64,000 nucleotides of DNA from Streptococcus mitis (GCF_000722685.1 NZ_JPFV01000008.1:62001-126000); one strand, 5' to 3'; shown: positions 51,887 to 62,092, counted from the stretch's first letter. Notes: generated by a model from the letters alone, not told the origin. Numbers and translations: made by a program.

Positions 51887-52078
51887 ATGGCAGGAGTGAA
51901 GCTTAACAGAGTCTCTATGTCTACGGCAGCAAGAGTAGGATTATTGACCAAGATTTCTGGATGGATTTTACGAATAGCTGTGATCGCAGCTGATGTATAT
52001 GGTAATTTTGCCTACAATATTGTTGCAGCTTGGAATTCACATGATAAAATTCCTAACAATGGTCGTATAAACTTTTAA
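51887..52078 (+). CDS. Small hypothetical protein (63 aa)
   Basis: A 63-residue protein with a central hydrophobic stretch (K-I-S-G-W-I-L-R-I-A-V-I-A-A) and a polar tail. The ribosome site is weak (ATAGG before the ATG); an upstream ATG at 51854 gives a longer version with no better site. It lies between the YhcH gene and another small membrane protein. I do not recognise the family. A remnant of a longer gene or a small membrane peptide are both possible. Confidence 0.4.
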   Translation: MAGVKLNRVSMSTAARVGLLTKISGWILRIAVIAADVYGNFAYNIVAAWNSHDKIPNNGRINF

Positions 52079-52087
52079 AATGTTAAA

Positions 52088-52282
52088 ATGAAAGCGTTTT
52101 GTATTTTTTTATTGAATATGTTAGCTTGGACAGTGCTTGCAATGATAGTCCGTGGAGGGCTAGATGGATTTAATGAGCATACTTGGAGTACTATTTTAAT
52201 TGCTTCGCTGTCCGGGGTATATATAGATTATCCGTCCATAGATAAAAGTAGAAAAAGGTCCAAAAGAAAAAAGAAAAAATAG
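52088..52282 (+). CDS. Small membrane protein (64 aa)
   Basis: A 64-residue protein with an N-terminal hydrophobic segment (about 3-22), a second less hydrophobic one (35-50) and a strongly basic tail (K-S-R-K-R-S-K-R-K-K-K-K). It starts nine bases after the preceding small gene. The lysine-rich C-terminus implies a cytoplasmic tail. Family not recognised. Streptococcal sialic-acid loci often contain such a short gene before the DUF624 protein. Confidence 0.5.
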   Translation: MKAFCIFLLNMLAWTVLAMIVRGGLDGFNEHTWSTILIASLSGVYIDYPSIDKSRKRSKRKKKK

Positions 52283-52364
52283 ATTTGTTCATGGTAGGGA
52301 CTTATGAAAGCTTTACTAACAAAAAAGAAAACAGTTTACAAAGAAAAATGATGGAGGAGCAAAC

Positions 52365-53009
52365 ATGTCACAAAAAGGAAGAAGTCTCATCAAGGCTGCA
52401 TTTGATACAGATAATTTTCTAATGCGAATTAGTGAGAAGGTTTTAGATATTGTAACAGTCAATCTTCTCTTTGTAGTAACTTGTTTACCAATCGTAACGA
52501 TTGGGGTGGCTAAAATAAGCCTCTATCAGACGATGTTTGAAGTCAAGCAAAGTAGACGTGTTCCAGTTTTTAGAACCTATCTAAGAGTTTTTAGGCAAAA
52601 TCTGAAATTAGGTCTTCAGCTGGGTTTAATGGAGTTAGGAATTGTGTTTCTTACCCTTTCAGATCTTTATCTTTTCTGGGGTCAAACGGCTTTGCCCTTC
52701 CAATTGCTGAAAGCTATTTGTTTAGGTATTCTAATTTTCCTTACCATTGTGATGTTGGCTAGTTACCCTATCGCGGCACGTTATGACCTATCTTGGAAAG
52801 AAATTCTTCAAAAAGGATTGATGTTGGCTAGTTTTAATGCTCCTTGGTTTATCTTGATGATCGTAATTATCTTTTTGATTTTGATGATTCTATATCTATC
52901 AGCCTTTACCCTTCTATTGGGAGGATCAGCTTTTATTCTCTTTGGTTTTGGACTTCTTGCTTTTTTACAAGTAGGAGTGATGGAAAAGCTATTTGCTAAG
53001 TATGAGTAA
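52365..53009 (+). CDS. DUF624 (YesL/YesV-like) membrane protein
   Basis: A 214-residue integral membrane protein with five hydrophobic segments: N-L-L-F-V-V-T-C-L-P-I-V-T-I-G is the recognisable start of the DUF624 fold. These proteins accompany carbohydrate ABC transporters in Firmicutes; the exact role is unknown, possibly transporter accessory. GGAGG lies before the ATG. Followed by the NanR-type promoter region for the lyase operon. Confidence 0.85.
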   Translation: MSQKGRSLIKAAFDTDNFLMRISEKVLDIVTVNLLFVVTCLPIVTIGVAKISLYQTMFEVKQSRRVPVFRTYLRVFRQNLKLGLQLGLMELGIVFLTLSDLYLFWGQTALPFQLLKAICLGILIFLTIVMLASYPIAARYDLSWKEILQKGLMLASFNAPWFILMIVIIFLILMILYLSAFTLLLGGSAFILFGFGLLAFLQVGVMEKLFAKYE

Positions 53010-53024
53010 GGGTTGCAATTATTT

Positions 53025-53125
53025 CTGAAACTACTTTCAAACGCTCCAAACGCTATTCTATAAGCAAGAAACTAAAATCTAAGTGTCTACAAGATATTGA
53101 AAGCCTTTTCGGTAAAGTGTATACT
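53025..53125 (+). promoter_or_regulatory. N-acetylneuraminate lyase operon promoter with candidate NanR site
   Basis: TTGAAA (53097-53102) and TATACT (53120-53125) are 17 bases apart. CTGAAACTACTTTCA at 53025-53039 repeats the motif of the nanE promoter, starting 72 bases before -35 there as here within one base. Bases between are also alike (TTCTATAA, GAAACT-AAATCTA). Confidence 0.78.
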
Positions 53126-53182
53126 AAAGAAGTAAAGAAAGAATCTGCTTTAGCAGAAAATAAAAATAATAGGAGAAAATCT

Positions 53183-54100
53183 ATGTCAGATTTGAAAAAA
53201 TACGAAGGTGTCATTCCAGCCTTCTACGCATGTTATGATGAACAAGGAGAAGTAAGTCCAGAACGTACGCGTGCCTTGGTTCAATACTTCATTGATAAAG
53301 GTGTTCAAGGTCTCTATGTCAATGGTTCTTCTGGTGAATGTATCTACCAAAGTGTTGAAGACCGCAAGTTAATTTTGGAAGAAGTTATGGCGGTTGCCAA
53401 AGGTAAATTGACCATTATCGCTCACGTTGCTTGCAATAATACTAAAGATAGTATGGAACTTGCTCGCCATGCAGAAAGCTTGGGTGTAGATGCCATTGCG
53501 ACGATTCCACCAATTTACTTCCGCTTGCCAGAATACTCAGTTGCTAAATACTGGAATGATATCAGCTCTGCAGCTCCAAACACAGACTACGTCATCTACA
53601 ACATTCCTCAATTGGCAGGTGTTGCTTTGACTCCAAGTCTTTATACTGAAATGTTGAAGAATCCTCGTGTTATCGGTGTGAAGAATTCTTCTATGCCAGT
53701 TCAAGATATCCAAACTTTTGTTAGCCTTGGTGGAGAAGACCATATCGTCTTTAATGGTCCAGATGAGCAGTTCCTAGGAGGACGCCTCATGGGTGCTAAG
53801 GCTGGTATCGGTGGTACTTACGGTGCTATGCCAGAACTCTTCTTGAAACTCAATCAGTTGATTGCTGACAAAGACTTGGAAACAGCGCGTGAATTGCAGT
53901 ATGCAATCAACGCAATCATTGGCAAATTAACTGCTGCACATGGAAATATGTACGGTGTGATTAAGGAAGTCTTGAAGATCAATGAAGGCCTGAATATTGG
54001 TTCTGTTCGTTCACCATTGACACCAGTAACTGAAGAAGATCGTCCAGTTGTAGAAGCAGCTGCAGCCTTGATTCGTGAAACCAAGGAGCGCTTCCTCTAA
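53183..54100 (+). CDS. N-acetylneuraminate lyase
   Basis: A 305-residue aldolase of the DapA/NanA superfamily that splits N-acetylneuraminate into ManNAc and pyruvate. G-S-S-G-E (48-52), the catalytic Tyr in V-I-Y-N-I-P (Y139) and the Schiff-base Lys in I-G-V-K-N-S (K167) are in place. The ATG at 53183 follows AGGAGA; an upstream ATG is rejected since it lies at the promoter. The E. coli gene is nanA, a name used for sialidase in pneumococcus, so I leave the symbol empty. Confidence 0.95.
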   Translation: MSDLKKYEGVIPAFYACYDEQGEVSPERTRALVQYFIDKGVQGLYVNGSSGECIYQSVEDRKLILEEVMAVAKGKLTIIAHVACNNTKDSMELARHAESLGVDAIATIPPIYFRLPEYSVAKYWNDISSAAPNTDYVIYNIPQLAGVALTPSLYTEMLKNPRVIGVKNSSMPVQDIQTFVSLGGEDHIVFNGPDEQFLGGRLMGAKAGIGGTYGAMPELFLKLNQLIADKDLETARELQYAINAIIGKLTAAHGNMYGVIKEVLKINEGLNIGSVRSPLTPVTEEDRPVVEAAAALIRETKERFL

Positions 54101-54117
54101 TCTATAAGGAGGTATTT

Positions 54118-55002
54118 ATGACACACTACGTTGCAATTGATATCGGTGGAACCAACATCAAATATGGTTTGATTGACCAAGAAGGCCAACTGGTTGAATC
54201 GCATGAAATGCCAACAGAGGCATATAAGGGTGGGCCCCATATCTTACAAAAGACAAAAGATATCGTAGGCAGTTATTTAGAAAAAGGACCAGTAGCAGGT
54301 GTTGCCATTTCTTCTGCAGGAATGGTAGATCCAGATAAGGGTGAGATTTTCTATGCTGGACCTCAAATCCCTAACTACGCAGGGACCCAGTTCAAAAAGG
54401 AAATCGAGACTAGTTTTAATATTCCTTGTGAAATTGAGAATGACGTCAACTGTGCAGGTCTTGCTGAAGCGGTATCTGGTTCAGGCAAGGGAGCGAGTGT
54501 CACCCTTTGCTTGACCATTGGAACAGGTATCGGAGGTTGCTTGATTATGGATGGGAAAGTCTTCCATGGTTTTAGTAATTCAGCCTGTGAAGTCGGTTAT
54601 ATGCATATGCAGGATGGAACTTTTCAGGATCTGGCTTCTACCACAGCTTTGGTGGAGTATGTAGCTAAGGCTCATGGTGAGGAAGTGGAACACTGGAATG
54701 GTCGTAGAATTTTCAAAGAAGCTACAGAAGGCAATAAACTCTGCATGGAAGGTATCGACCGTATGGTAGATTACCTTGGGAAAGGTCTGGCAAATATTTG
54801 CTATGTTGCCAATCCAGAAGTGGTCATTCTAGGTGGTGGTATCATGGGGCAAGAGGCTATCCTCAAACCGAAAATCCGCACAGCCTTGAAGGCAGCCTTA
54901 GTACCAAGCCTAGCTGAAAAAACACGATTAGAATTTGCCCATCACCAAAATACAGCAGGTATGTTGGGTGCCTACTATCATTTCAAGACAAAACAATCCT
55001 AG
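54118..55002 (+). CDS. nanK: ROK-family kinase, probable N-acetylmannosamine kinase
   Basis: A 294-residue ROK sugar kinase, probably phosphorylating ManNAc to ManNAc-6-P between the lyase and nanE steps. Phosphate loop D-I-G-G-T-N-I-K near the start, catalytic Asp in E-N-D-V-N-C and G-T-G-I-G-G are visible. The usual ROK zinc site (C-x-C-x-x-x-x-C) is absent; after E-V-G-Y-M-H-M the loop is short, as in several streptococcal ROK kinases. TAAGGAGG precedes the ATG. Its stop codon lies in a long terminator hairpin. Confidence 0.88.
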   Translation: MTHYVAIDIGGTNIKYGLIDQEGQLVESHEMPTEAYKGGPHILQKTKDIVGSYLEKGPVAGVAISSAGMVDPDKGEIFYAGPQIPNYAGTQFKKEIETSFNIPCEIENDVNCAGLAEAVSGSGKGASVTLCLTIGTGIGGCLIMDGKVFHGFSNSACEVGYMHMQDGTFQDLASTTALVEYVAKAHGEEVEHWNGRRIFKEATEGNKLCMEGIDRMVDYLGKGLANICYVANPEVVILGGGIMGQEAILKPKIRTALKAALVPSLAEKTRLEFAHHQNTAGMLGAYYHFKTKQS

Positions 55003-55029
55003 TTTGGCTGAGCCAAACTAGGATTTTCT
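54995..55029. terminator. Bidirectional terminator between nanK and nanR
   Basis: AATCCTAGTTTGGCT / AGCCAAACTAGGATT perfect 15-bp stem with a one-base centre, so effectively a 3-base or larger loop. It contains the stop codons of both convergent genes. Confidence 0.9.
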
Positions 55030-55869
55030 TACACGTTTTTGTCTACGATAGCCGTTGAGTTTTTTATTTTCCCAGTAGCTATTAAAGATTTTTTCCTTGT
55101 TTTCGCGATTGATTTCCAAAAAGTAGGCATAAATCAAATCGATAAAGAAGAGCATAGGAAGTTGAGCGGATATTCGTTGGATATAGGAAGGCTGGCTGTG
55201 GGTGGCTACCAGAACAGTCTCTGTGTAGGTCTGACTATCTTTATTTGGGACACTTGAAAAGAGTACAGTCTTTGCCCCCATCTCCTTAGCGTCTAATAAA
55301 CTGTCTAAAATAGAGGGAGTTGTGCCAGAAAGTGAGAAACCAAGTACGAGACAATTTTCATCCATAATACTGGTTGTCCAGGCAAAGCCGTCTTGATCGG
55401 TCAAGGCTTCGCAGACCACACCTAGACGCATGAAGCGTAATTTCATTTCACGAGCTACGAGGCCAGAACTCCCTGTTCCGAAGAAGTAGACACGCTCAGC
55501 ATCTTCGATTAATTGGGCAATTCGTTCTAGTTGGACTTCGTCAATCAAGTCTTGTGTTTGTTCCCTCATATTGCTATAGCTTCTGAGGACTCGTTTGGTC
55601 AGTGGACTGTGCTTGGAGACTTGGTTGGTTTGATTTTCTGCCTGATGTTGGTATTGGAAAATGAATTCTCGGTAGCCAGTAAAGCCACACTTTTTAGCAA
55701 AGCGGGTCAGAGCAGCCTGGGAGATATGTAATTTTTGAGTGACCTGTTGGGAAGATAAATCATCTGTAATGGTTTCTGCTTGTAAAAAATAGCGAGCGAT
55801 TTCTTGCTCTAGGTCTGTCATTTCTTCAAAATGTGAATCAATGATAGTTGCGATATCTGGTTTGTCCAT
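55018..55869 (-). CDS. nanR: RpiR-family regulator of sialic-acid genes
   Basis: A 283-residue RpiR-type regulator: N-terminal helix-turn-helix (L-S-S-Q-Q-V-T-Q-K-L-H-I-S-Q-A-A-L-T-R-F-A, about 38-60) and a SIS sugar-phosphate domain (F-F-G-T-G-S-S-G-L-V-A, G-F-S-L-S-G-T-T). Its place next to the nan genes matches NanR of pneumococcus, an activator of the nan regulon responding to sialic acid (established there). The inverted repeat CTGAAACTACTTTCAG at two nearby promoters is the likely target. Divergent from pbp2B by about 200 bases. Confidence 0.92.
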   Translation of the reverse strand: MDKPDIATIIDSHFEEMTDLEQEIARYFLQAETITDDLSSQQVTQKLHISQAALTRFAKKCGFTGYREFIFQYQHQAENQTNQVSKHSPLTKRVLRSYSNMREQTQDLIDEVQLERIAQLIEDAERVYFFGTGSSGLVAREMKLRFMRLGVVCEALTDQDGFAWTTSIMDENCLVLGFSLSGTTPSILDSLLDAKEMGAKTVLFSSVPNKDSQTYTETVLVATHSQPSYIQRISAQLPMLFFIDLIYAYFLEINRENKEKIFNSYWENKKLNGYRRQKRVRKS

Positions 55870-56077
55870 AGGGAAGGCTCCTTTAAATGAGTCGTGTTGG
55901 AAAAAGACTAGATTATTGAACTTTTACATTCATTATAACATATAATATAGGGATGAATAAATAAAAACGTATCTTACTGTAAAAACGAAAAAAAGCTTCT
56001 TTCTTTTCCATAATTTTCTGCTCAAATTGTGGTACAATTAAGAGTAAGATTTTAAGTTAGAAATGAGACTGATTTGT

Positions 56078-58120
56078 ATGAGAAAATTTAACAGCCATTC
56101 GATTCCGATTCGGCTTAATTTATTGTTTTCAATCGTCATTTTACTCTTTATGACTATTATTGGTCGTTTGTTGTATATGCAGGTTTTGAACAAGGATTTT
56201 TACGAAAAAAAGCTAGCCTCAGCTAGTCAGACCAAGGTCACAACCAGTTCTGCCCGTGGGGAAATTTATGATGCTAGTGGAAAACCTTTGGTAGAAAATA
56301 CGTTAAAGCAGGTTGTTTCCTTTACGCGTAGTAATAAAATGACGGCTAAAGATTTAAAAGAAATCGCTAGTCAGTTACTGGGATATGTGAGCATCAGTTC
56401 GCCAAATTTGACAGAACGCCAGTTGGCAGATTACTATTTGGCTGATCCTGAAATCTATAAAAAAACAGTGGAGGCTCTCCCAAGTGAGAAACGCTTGAAT
56501 TCAGATGGCAATCGTCTATCCGAATCAGAACTGTATAACAATGCGGTCGATAGTGTCCAAGCGAGTCAACTAAACTATACAGAGGATGAAAAGAAAGAAA
56601 TCTATCTTTTTAGTCAGTTAAATGCCGTTGGAAATTTTGCGACAGGAACCATTGTGACAGATGCTCTTACAGATACCCAGATTGCTCTGATTGCCTCTGC
56701 TTCGAAACAATTACCCGGTGTCAGTATTTCAACTTCATGGGATCGAAAAGTTCTAGAGACTTCCCTTTCTTCTATAGTAGGTAGTGTATCGAGTGAAAAA
56801 GCTGGTCTCCCAGCGGAAGAAGCAGATGCTTATCTTAAAAAAGGTTACTCTCTAAATGACCGTGTGGGGACTTCTTATCTAGAAAAGCAATACGAGGAAA
56901 CCTTGCAAGGTAAACGCTCAGTGAAGGAAATTCATCTAGATAAGTACGGTAACATGGAAAGTGTCGAAAATATCGAAGCTGGTACTAAAGGGAATAATAT
57001 TAAACTGACCATTGATTTGGCCTTCCAAGATAGTGTAGATGCTTTGCTGAAAAGTTATTTCAATTCAGAGTTGGGAAATGGTGGGGCCAAGTATTCTGAA
57101 GGCGTGTATGCAGTCGCCCTTAATCCCAAAACAGGTGCTGTTTTATCCATGTCAGGGATCAAACATGACTTGAAAACAGGCGAGTTAACATCGGATTCCT
57201 TGGGAACGATAACCAATGTCTTTGTCCCAGGTTCGGTTGTAAAAGCGGCAACTATTAGTTCTGGTTGGGAAAATGGTGTGCTATCTGGTAATCAAACTTT
57301 GACAGACCAGTCAATTATTTTTCAAGGCTCACCCCCTATCAATTCTTGGTATACAGCTTTTTCTAGTCCGATGCCGATTACAGCTGTTCAAGCCTTGGAG
57401 TATTCATCCAATGCCTATATGGTCCAAACAGCCTTAGGTCTTATGGGGCAAACCTATCAACCAAATATGTTTGTCGGCACCAGCAATCTAGAGTCTGCTA
57501 TGGGTAAATTGCGTTCAACCTTTGGCGAATATGGCTTGGGGTCTGCGACTGGGATTGACCTACCAGATGAATCTACTGGATTTATTCCCAAAGAGTATAA
57601 CTTTGCCAATTTCATTACCAATGCCTTTGGGCAGTTTGATAACTATACGCCGATGCAATTGGCTCAGTATGTGGCAACTATTGCAAATGATGGTGTTCGT
57701 GTGGCTCCTCGTATTGTTGAAGGCATTTATGGTAATAATGATAAGGGAGGACTGGGCGACTTGATTCAGCAACTGCAACCGACAGAGATGAATAAGGTCA
57801 ATATATCCGACTCCGATATGAGTGTCTTGCACCAAGGTTTTTATCAGGTTGCTCATGGGACTAGCGGATTGACAACTGGACGTGCCTTTTCAAATGGTGC
57901 CTTGGTATCTATTAGCGGAAAAACGGGTACAGCCGAAAGCTATGTAGCAGATGGACAGCAAGCAACCAATACCAATGCGGTGGCCTATGCCCCATCTGAT
58001 AATCCCCAAATCGCTGTTGCAGTGGTCTTTCCTCATAATACCAATCTAACAAATGGTGTAGGACCTTCCATTGCGCGTGACATTATCAATCTGTATCAAA
58101 AATACCATCCGATGAACTAG
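56078..58120 (+). CDS. pbp2B: Penicillin-binding protein 2b (class B transpeptidase), low-affinity type
   Basis: A 680-residue class B PBP needed for peripheral peptidoglycan synthesis. A short cytoplasmic tail and one membrane helix (about 15-38), a pedestal domain, then the transpeptidase with S-V-V-K (Ser386), S-S-N (443-445) and K-T-G (615-617), all at the pneumococcal R6 positions. The start at 56078 gives M-R-K-F, five codons after an upstream ATG. Residue 446 after SSN is Ala (Thr in sensitive R6) and 476 is Gly (Glu in R6); both are recurrent changes of low-affinity PBP2b. Upstream an extended -10 (TGGTACAAT) is seen. Confidence 0.96.
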   Translation: MRKFNSHSIPIRLNLLFSIVILLFMTIIGRLLYMQVLNKDFYEKKLASASQTKVTTSSARGEIYDASGKPLVENTLKQVVSFTRSNKMTAKDLKEIASQLLGYVSISSPNLTERQLADYYLADPEIYKKTVEALPSEKRLNSDGNRLSESELYNNAVDSVQASQLNYTEDEKKEIYLFSQLNAVGNFATGTIVTDALTDTQIALIASASKQLPGVSISTSWDRKVLETSLSSIVGSVSSEKAGLPAEEADAYLKKGYSLNDRVGTSYLEKQYEETLQGKRSVKEIHLDKYGNMESVENIEAGTKGNNIKLTIDLAFQDSVDALLKSYFNSELGNGGAKYSEGVYAVALNPKTGAVLSMSGIKHDLKTGELTSDSLGTITNVFVPGSVVKAATISSGWENGVLSGNQTLTDQSIIFQGSPPINSWYTAFSSPMPITAVQALEYSSNAYMVQTALGLMGQTYQPNMFVGTSNLESAMGKLRSTFGEYGLGSATGIDLPDESTGFIPKEYNFANFITNAFGQFDNYTPMQLAQYVATIANDGVRVAPRIVEGIYGNNDKGGLGDLIQQLQPTEMNKVNISDSDMSVLHQGFYQVAHGTSGLTTGRAFSNGALVSISGKTGTAESYVADGQQATNTNAVAYAPSDNPQIAVAVVFPHNTNLTNGVGPSIARDIINLYQKYHPMN

Positions 58121-58130
58121 AAAGGAAATT

Positions 58131-58727
58131 ATGCTTTATCCAACACCTATTGCTAAGCTGATTGACAGTTATTCTAAGTTACCAGGTATCGGGATTAAGA
58201 CGGCTACGCGTCTGGCCTTTTATACGATTGGGATGTCTGATGATGATGTCAATGAATTTGCAAAAAATCTCCTTTCTGCTAAGAGAGAATTGACCTACTG
58301 TTCTATTTGTGGACGTTTGACAGACGACGATCCTTGTTCTATCTGTACCGATCCAACTCGTGACCAGACAACGATTTTGGTGCTAGAGGATAGTCGGGAT
58401 GTGGCAGCCATGGAAAATATCCAAGAATACCATGGACTCTATCATGTCCTGCATGGCCTCATTTCCCCTATGAATGGTATCAGTCCAGACGATATCAATC
58501 TCAAGAGTCTCATGACTCGTCTTATGGATAGTGAGGTTTCAGAAGTAATCGTAGCAACCAATGCCACAGCAGATGGGGAAGCGACTTCCATGTATCTTTC
58601 CCGCTTACTCAAGCCAGCTGGGATCAAGGTTACGCGCTTGGCACGAGGCCTTGCTGTGGGAGCAGATATCGAGTATGCGGACGAAGTGACCCTCTTACGG
58701 GCTATTGAAAATCGAACAGAGTTGTAA
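58131..58727 (+). CDS. recR: Recombination protein RecR
   Basis: A 198-residue RecR acting with RecF/RecO in recombinational repair. Helix-hairpin-helix [13 protein letters not shown], zinc finger C-S-I-C-G and C-S-I-C, and a Toprim domain ([16 protein letters not shown]) are visible. GAAAGG precedes the ATG, 10 bases after pbp2B, the conserved order in streptococci. Normal length. Confidence 0.96.
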   Translation: MLYPTPIAKLIDSYSKLPGIGIKTATRLAFYTIGMSDDDVNEFAKNLLSAKRELTYCSICGRLTDDDPCSICTDPTRDQTTILVLEDSRDVAAMENIQEYHGLYHVLHGLISPMNGISPDDINLKSLMTRLMDSEVSEVIVATNATADGEATSMYLSRLLKPAGIKVTRLARGLAVGADIEYADEVTLLRAIENRTEL

Positions 58728-58771
58728 GTGTAGACAAATTTACGAACTCCATTCATTTATAAAAAATTAAG

Positions 58772-58804
58772 GAGGCTGAAAATCGTTCCTATCGGCCTCT
58801 TTTT
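58772..58804 (+). terminator. Terminator after recR
   Basis: GAGGCTGA / TCGGCCTC 8-bp stem with one G-T pair, 12-base loop, then TTTTT. Confidence 0.8.
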
Positions 58805-58902
58805 GTATAGTGTGATGAGTAGGATCAGGTTCAAGTTTTAAAAAAACAAGCAAATATGATATACTAAAGAGCGAGTATTCTAGTAGAATTAGGACAAATA
58901 AT

Positions 58903-59946
58903 ATGAAACAAACGATTATTCTTTTATATGGTGGACGTAGTGCAGAGCGTGAAGTCTCTGTCCTTTCAGCTGAAAGTGTCATGCGTGCGGTCAACTACGA
59001 CCGTTTCACAGTCAAGACTTTCTTCATCAGCCAGTCAGGTGATTTTATTAAAACGCAGGAATTTAGCCATACTCCGGGGCAAGAAGACCGTCTCATGACC
59101 AATGCGACTATTGACTGGGACAAGAAAATAGCACCAAGTGCTATCTATGAGGAAGGTGCAGTAGTCTTTCCAGTTCTTCACGGTCCGATGGGAGAAGATG
59201 GATCTGTTCAAGGATTTCTTGAAGTTTTGAAAATGCCTTATGTCGGCTGCAATATCTTGTCATCTAGTCTTGCCATGGACAAAATCACGACCAAGCGTGT
59301 GTTAGAATCTGCTGGTATTGCTCAAGTTCCCTATGTGGCTATCGTTGAAGGGGATGATGTGACTGCTAAAATCGCTGAAGTTGAAGAAAAATTGACTTAT
59401 CCAGTCTTCACAAAACCATCAAACATGGGTTCAAGTGTCGGTATTTCTAAGTCTGAAAATCAAGAAGAACTCCGTCAAGCATTGAAACTTGCCTTCCAAT
59501 ATGACAGCCGTGTCTTGGTTGAGCAAGGGGTGAATGCCCGTGAAATCGAGGTTGGTCTCTTGGGCAACTACGATGTCAAAAGCACGCTACCAGGAGAAGT
59601 TGTCAAGGATGTTGACTTCTATGACTATGACGCCAAGTATATTGATAACAAGATTACCATGGACATCCCAGCCAAAATCAGTGATGATGTGGTAGCTGTC
59701 ATGCGTCAAAATGCAGAAACGGCCTTTCGTGCGATTGGTGGCCTCGGTCTCTCTCGTTGCGATTTCTTCTATACAGATAAGGGCGAGATTTTCCTAAACG
59801 AGCTCAATACTATGCCAGGTTTCACCCAATGGTCTATGTACCCACTACTTTGGGACAATATGGGAATCAACTACCCAGACTTAATCGAGCGTTTGGTTGA
59901 CCTTGCTAAGGAAAGTTTTGACAAGCGCGAAGCGCATTTGCTATAA
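58903..59946 (+). CDS. ddl: D-alanine--D-alanine ligase
   Basis: A 347-residue ATP-grasp ligase making the D-Ala-D-Ala end of the peptidoglycan stem. [10 protein letters not shown] near the N-terminus, [21 protein letters not shown] and [10 protein letters not shown] are signatures. An extended -10 (TGATATACT) lies about 50 bases upstream. Followed by a leader hairpin and murF. Confidence 0.96.
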   Translation: MKQTIILLYGGRSAEREVSVLSAESVMRAVNYDRFTVKTFFISQSGDFIKTQEFSHTPGQEDRLMTNATIDWDKKIAPSAIYEEGAVVFPVLHGPMGEDGSVQGFLEVLKMPYVGCNILSSSLAMDKITTKRVLESAGIAQVPYVAIVEGDDVTAKIAEVEEKLTYPVFTKPSNMGSSVGISKSENQEELRQALKLAFQYDSRVLVEQGVNAREIEVGLLGNYDVKSTLPGEVVKDVDFYDYDAKYIDNKITMDIPAKISDDVVAVMRQNAETAFRAIGGLGLSRCDFFYTDKGEIFLNELNTMPGFTQWSMYPLLWDNMGINYPDLIERLVDLAKESFDKREAHLL

Positions 59947-59957
59947 AAATGAAAGAG

Positions 59958-60019
59958 AGGGTAGAAGCCAGAACCGTCACTGCAAGGTGATCAGAGTTCT
60001 CGGACTTCAACCCTTTTTA
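59958..60019 (+). terminator. Long hairpin between ddl and murF (terminator or attenuator)
   Basis: AGGGTAGAAG (59958-59967) pairs with CTTCAACCCT (60005-60014), and inner GAAC / GTTC segments extend the helix; TTTTT follows. It would attenuate transcription into murF. Confidence 0.65.
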
Positions 60020-60030
60020 AAGGAGTAGAA

Positions 60031-61404
60031 ATGAAATTAACAATCCACGAAGTTGCCCAAGCTGTTGGAGCTAAAAATGATGTTAGTCTTTTTGCGAACA
60101 CTCAGTTAGAAAAAGCTGAGTTTGACAGTCGTTTGATTGGGACTGGAGATTTATTTGTGCCTCTCAAAGGTGCGCGTGATGGTCATGACTTTATCGAAAC
60201 ATCTTTTGAAAATGGTGCAGTAGTAACCCTGTCTGAGAAAGAGGTCGCAAATCATCCTTATATTTTAGTAGATGATGTTTTGACTGCTTTTCAACAACTA
60301 GCTGCCTACTATCTTGAGAAAACGGCTGTTGATGTCTTTGCAGTTACAGGTTCAAATGGCAAGACAACGACCAAGGATATGTTGGCACACTTGCTATCAA
60401 CAACCTACAAAACCTACAAAACTCAAGGCAACTACAATAACGAGATTGGCCTTCCCTACACAGTTCTCCATATGCCTGAAGGGACAGAAAAGTTGGTTTT
60501 GGAGATGGGACAGGATCACTTGGGAGATATTCATCTCTTGTCTGAATTGGCTCACCCAAAAACAGCCATCGTGACCTTGGTTGGAGAGGCTCATTTGGCC
60601 TTTTTCAAAGATCGTTCTGAAATTGCTAAAGGAAAAATGCAAATTGCAGATGGTATGGCATCGGGTTCTTTGCTTTTGGCACCGGCTGACTCTATTGTAG
60701 AGGACTACTTGCCAGCTGATAAAAAGGTGGTTCGTTTTGGGCAAGGAGCAGAGCTGGAAATCACAGACTTGATTGAGCGCAAGGACAGTCTGACCTTTAA
60801 GGCTAATTTCTTGGAACAAGCCCTCGATTTGCCAGTGACTGGTAAGTACAATGCCACTAATGCCATGATTGCGTCTTATGTTGCCCTACAAGAAGGGGTT
60901 TCAGAGGAGCAAATTCATAAGGCTTTCCAAAACCTTGAATTGACGCGTAACCGTACCGAATGGAAGAAAGCAGCCAATGGAGCAGATATCTTATCAGATG
61001 TTTACAATGCCAATCCAACTGCTATGAAGCTGATTTTAGAGACTTTCTCTGCCATTCCAGCCAATGAAGGTGGCAAAAAAATCGCTGTCTTGGCGGACAT
61101 GAAGGAACTTGGTGACCAGTCAGTTCAGCTCCATAACCAGCTGATTTTGAGCCTCTCGCCAGATGTGCTGGATACCGTGATTTTCTATGGAGACGACATT
61201 GCAGAATTGGCCCAATTGGCTAGTCAAATGTTCCCAATCGGCCACGTTTACTACTTCAAGAAAACAGAAAACCAAGACCAATTTGAAGACCTAGTTAAGC
61301 AGGTCAAGGAAAGTCTAGGAGCTAATGATCAAATCTTACTCAAGGGCTCTAACTCTATGAATCTAGCCAAGCTGGTAGAAAGTTTAGAGCATGAAGACAA
61401 GTGA
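60031..61404 (+). CDS. murF: UDP-MurNAc-tripeptide--D-Ala-D-Ala ligase
   Basis: A 457-residue Mur ligase adding D-Ala-D-Ala to the UDP-MurNAc-tripeptide. N-terminal domain with F-D-S-R and P-L-K-G-A-R-D-G-H-D-F, ATP site T-G-S-N-G-K-T-T-T-K-D, N-N-E-I-G-L-P, and a C-terminal domain with D-V-Y-N-A-N-P. It acts directly after Ddl, its neighbour, in the cytoplasm. AAAGGAGTAG precedes the ATG. Confidence 0.96.
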   Translation: MKLTIHEVAQAVGAKNDVSLFANTQLEKAEFDSRLIGTGDLFVPLKGARDGHDFIETSFENGAVVTLSEKEVANHPYILVDDVLTAFQQLAAYYLEKTAVDVFAVTGSNGKTTTKDMLAHLLSTTYKTYKTQGNYNNEIGLPYTVLHMPEGTEKLVLEMGQDHLGDIHLLSELAHPKTAIVTLVGEAHLAFFKDRSEIAKGKMQIADGMASGSLLLAPADSIVEDYLPADKKVVRFGQGAELEITDLIERKDSLTFKANFLEQALDLPVTGKYNATNAMIASYVALQEGVSEEQIHKAFQNLELTRNRTEWKKAANGADILSDVYNANPTAMKLILETFSAIPANEGGKKIAVLADMKELGDQSVQLHNQLILSLSPDVLDTVIFYGDDIAELAQLASQMFPIGHVYYFKKTENQDQFEDLVKQVKESLGANDQILLKGSNSMNLAKLVESLEHEDK

Positions 61405-62002
61405 TTTTGTCAAGTATTTGCAAAGAATGATTGCCATTACAGATACTGGATTAACCTTTACAAAAGATCCGTTTGACCGTGAGCGCTACGAAGACTTGCG
61501 AGGCCTTTTATCTGAAATGTTGAATCAAGCATCAGACCTTGATGCCGAAGAAGTGGCAGAAGTCTTGAAGCCAACTTCTGCTTACGCGACTCCGTTAATG
61601 GACGTCCGTGCTTGGATTGTTGAGGACGAAAAGATTTGTCTGGTTAGGGGACAAGGAGAGGATAGTTGGGCTTTGCCAGGTGGCTTTGGTGAGGTTGGCT
61701 ATTCTCCAACAGAAAATATTCTCAAGGAAATTGAAGAAGAAACCGGTTTTAAAGCCAAAGTTGAAAGACTGCTAGCTGTTTTTGATACCAATCGTTTCCA
61801 ACTACAGAGCAAACAATATGCAAAGTTTGTTTTTGAATGTAAGCTTCTTGATGGACAATTCCAAGAAAATCAAGAAATTGCTGACCTTCAATTTTTTGCC
61901 ATTGACCAACTACCAACCTTATCTGAAAAACGCATTACCAAGGAGCAAATAGAGCTTCTTTGGCAGGTTTATCAAGGTCAGAGGGAACAATATCTTGACT
62001 AA
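61391..62002 (+). CDS. Nudix hydrolase with N-terminal helical domain
   Basis: A 203-residue Nudix hydrolase. Residues 1-65 form the helical hydrolase-N-like domain (V-K-Y-L-Q-R-M-I-A-I-T-D-T-G); the Nudix box G-G-F-G-E-V-G-Y-S-P-T-E-N-I-L-K-E-I-E-E-E-T-G-F is at about 97-120, with Lys-Glu-Ile in place of the usual Arg-Glu. ADP-sugar or related nucleotide substrates are likely for this subfamily. It overlaps murF by 14 bases, as in pneumococcus where it is annotated MutT-like. Confidence 0.88.
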   Translation: MKTSDFVKYLQRMIAITDTGLTFTKDPFDRERYEDLRGLLSEMLNQASDLDAEEVAEVLKPTSAYATPLMDVRAWIVEDEKICLVRGQGEDSWALPGGFGEVGYSPTENILKEIEEETGFKAKVERLLAVFDTNRFQLQSKQYAKFVFECKLLDGQFQENQEIADLQFFAIDQLPTLSEKRITKEQIELLWQVYQGQREQYLD

Positions 62003-62092
62003 AAAGATGATTATCGTATTTCTAAATTCATTTTTCTCAAGTAGCATGGTATAATAAAATGCAGGAAAATTTTGAATCATGAGGAAGACTAG

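Noticed and set aside
51571..51951. Minus-strand frame opposite the YhcH-like gene
   Set aside because: No recognisable domain or ribosome site, overlaps a conserved gene on the plus strand.
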